Made by a program: the position numbers and the translations under genes. Positions 18,672 through 19,215 of a stretch of 19,215 nucleotides of DNA are shown here, one piece after another. The stretch lies in assembly GCA_910592205.1 (NCBI GenBank), contig CAJVPJ010000671.1, forward strand, positions 1 through 19,215. The letters run 5' to 3'. A model generated the notes under the pieces. That model searched no databases and had not been told where the DNA came from. It worked only from the letters and a program-made list of their open reading frames with translations. Each line of letters starts with the position of its first letter. The stretch's first letter is position 1. Source of the stretch: Paraglomus occultum. Taxonomy: Eukaryota; Glomeromycota; Glomeromycetes; Paraglomerales; Paraglomeraceae.

Positions 18672-19215
18672 ATGTCGTTAACTCTAGCGGTCGTTAACAA
18701 TCCAGCAATCAAGAATTTGATTCAATCCTCCTTGGAAAGTGAAAATGAAGTCTTAAGACTGAAATGGATTCCTTACGAGGATATCCGCGATATAGAGTCA
18801 ACCCAAATTGACAACGTTTACTGCGCTATTCGCAAAAGAGCGTATGATAACGGTAAAGTTTATGAAACGACGATAATGTTGCTATTCCTTGGATGTAATG
18901 AAGAATGCACACCAACACTTGTGAGTGAGTTTGCTAGAATATACTCACTTCCAACACACGAGTACAATAACAATGACAATAACTTTAGACGATACTCCAC
19001 ATGGCTTGCTCGTCGCAACAGACTCATAAATGGGTTCACCAAGTCTAGTACTAATGACAAGACCGGACTTTTTTCTGCACTTAAAACCTCGGTAAAGCAC
19101 CGCTGGTTCAATTCCAACTCGCCCAGCAAAACGATTAACTATTACATGGTTGCTGATAAACGCTTTTACCATTGTTATTCTCGATATGGCTTCTGCTCCA
19201 CATGTGGAATACTCC
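18672..19215 (+). CDS. Second copy of the modular kinase-family gene, 5' part only
   Basis: ATG at 18672 opens a frame still open at the window end (181 codons). It parallels the first exon of the minus-strand kinase at 9486-12010: KWIPYEDIRDIESTQIDNVY, TTIMLLFLG, EECTP, SEFARIYSLPTHEYNNNDNN, NYYMVA, FYHCYSRYGFCSTCGIL. This is the degenerate first N-lobe module followed by the start of the first Cys ribbon. At DNA level the last 53 nt (19163-19215) are identical to 11639-11587 reversed, and long earlier stretches differ at few positions, so the duplication is recent. Differences are a rewritten N-terminus (residues 4-29), a short insertion after AIRKR, and an 81-nt in-frame insertion. Whether modules 2-4 and the catalytic domain follow cannot be seen. 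Confidence 0.85.
   Translation, partial: MSLTLAVVNNPAIKNLIQSSLESENEVLRLKWIPYEDIRDIESTQIDNVYCAIRKRAYDNGKVYETTIMLLFLGCNEECTPTLVSEFARIYSLPTHEYNNNDNNFRRYSTWLARRNRLINGFTKSSTNDKTGLFSALKTSVKHRWFNSNSPSKTINYYMVADKRFYHCYSRYGFCSTCGIL
19053..19133 (+). other. In-frame insertion containing a tRNA-like 3' half
   Basis: Compared with the paralogue, this copy carries 27 extra codons between GFTKS and NYYMVA. Within the insertion, 19102-19118 forms a T-arm-like stem-loop (GCTGG, loop TTCAATT, CCAAC; one mismatch). It is preceded by CGGT-AAAGC-ACCG (19090-19102), like the variable arm of a class II tRNA, and by CTTAAAA (19080-19086), like a Leu(UAA) anticodon loop. The matching 5' half and acceptor stem are absent, so it is not a functional tRNA gene. 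The likeness is to bacterial or mitochondrial tRNA-Leu and is by eye only. Confidence 0.35.

Noticed and set aside
18860-19172. Minus-strand frames over the second kinase-family gene
   Set aside because: They are antisense to a frame clearly homologous to the first kinase gene.

Overview
The window looks like nuclear DNA of a filamentous fungus, most likely an arbuscular mycorrhizal fungus (Glomeromycotina) or a close Mucoromycota relative. It is AT-rich, genes are split by short GT-AG introns (mostly 65-125 nt), and there are no bacterial operon signals. The strongest taxonomic hint is a tyrosine-kinase-like (TKL) protein kinase with Cys-rich ribbons and 'W-T-S/T-x-N ... L-E-W-I-P-F/Y' linkers. 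As I recall, this type is heavily expanded in Rhizophagus-like fungi, and F-box/LRR proteins are abundant there too. The organism call is inference; no marker RNA gene is present.

Layout, left to right. 22-259 (-): a possible partial gene leaving the left edge. 678-2001 (+): a complete six-exon mitochondrial S-adenosylmethionine carrier. 2102-2428 (+): a two-exon gene for an unrecognised 84-residue protein. 2429-6017: mostly non-coding, with several short exon-like pieces that do not assemble into a convincing gene. 6018-7743 (+): a complete heterotrimeric G-protein beta subunit, four exons. 7744-9485: the 3' sides of two convergent genes, plus stop-free blocks that may be a decayed gene. 9486-12010 (-): a four-exon TKL kinase. 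12766-13011 (-): a probable broken F-box/LRR-like fragment. 13524-15290 (-): an intact single-exon F-box protein. 16014-16337 (-): a long frame broken by one stop. 16647-16929 (-): a doubtful small gene. 18672-19215 (+): the start of a second, very similar copy of the kinase-family gene, in opposite orientation and running off the right edge.

The left half carries conserved housekeeping and signalling genes. The right half looks like a lineage-specific, duplicating region: kinase paralogues, F-box gene, relics and long AT-rich spacers. The main novelty is the kinase. Upstream of its one complete catalytic domain lie three degenerate copies of the kinase N-lobe, two of them followed by a Cys ribbon. 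The three introns fall at the same structural point, directly after the alphaC-Glu position, in three successive copies. The paralogue at the right edge carries an 81-nt in-frame insertion containing a tRNA-like T-arm. No CRISPR, insertion sequence, rRNA or intact tRNA gene was found.
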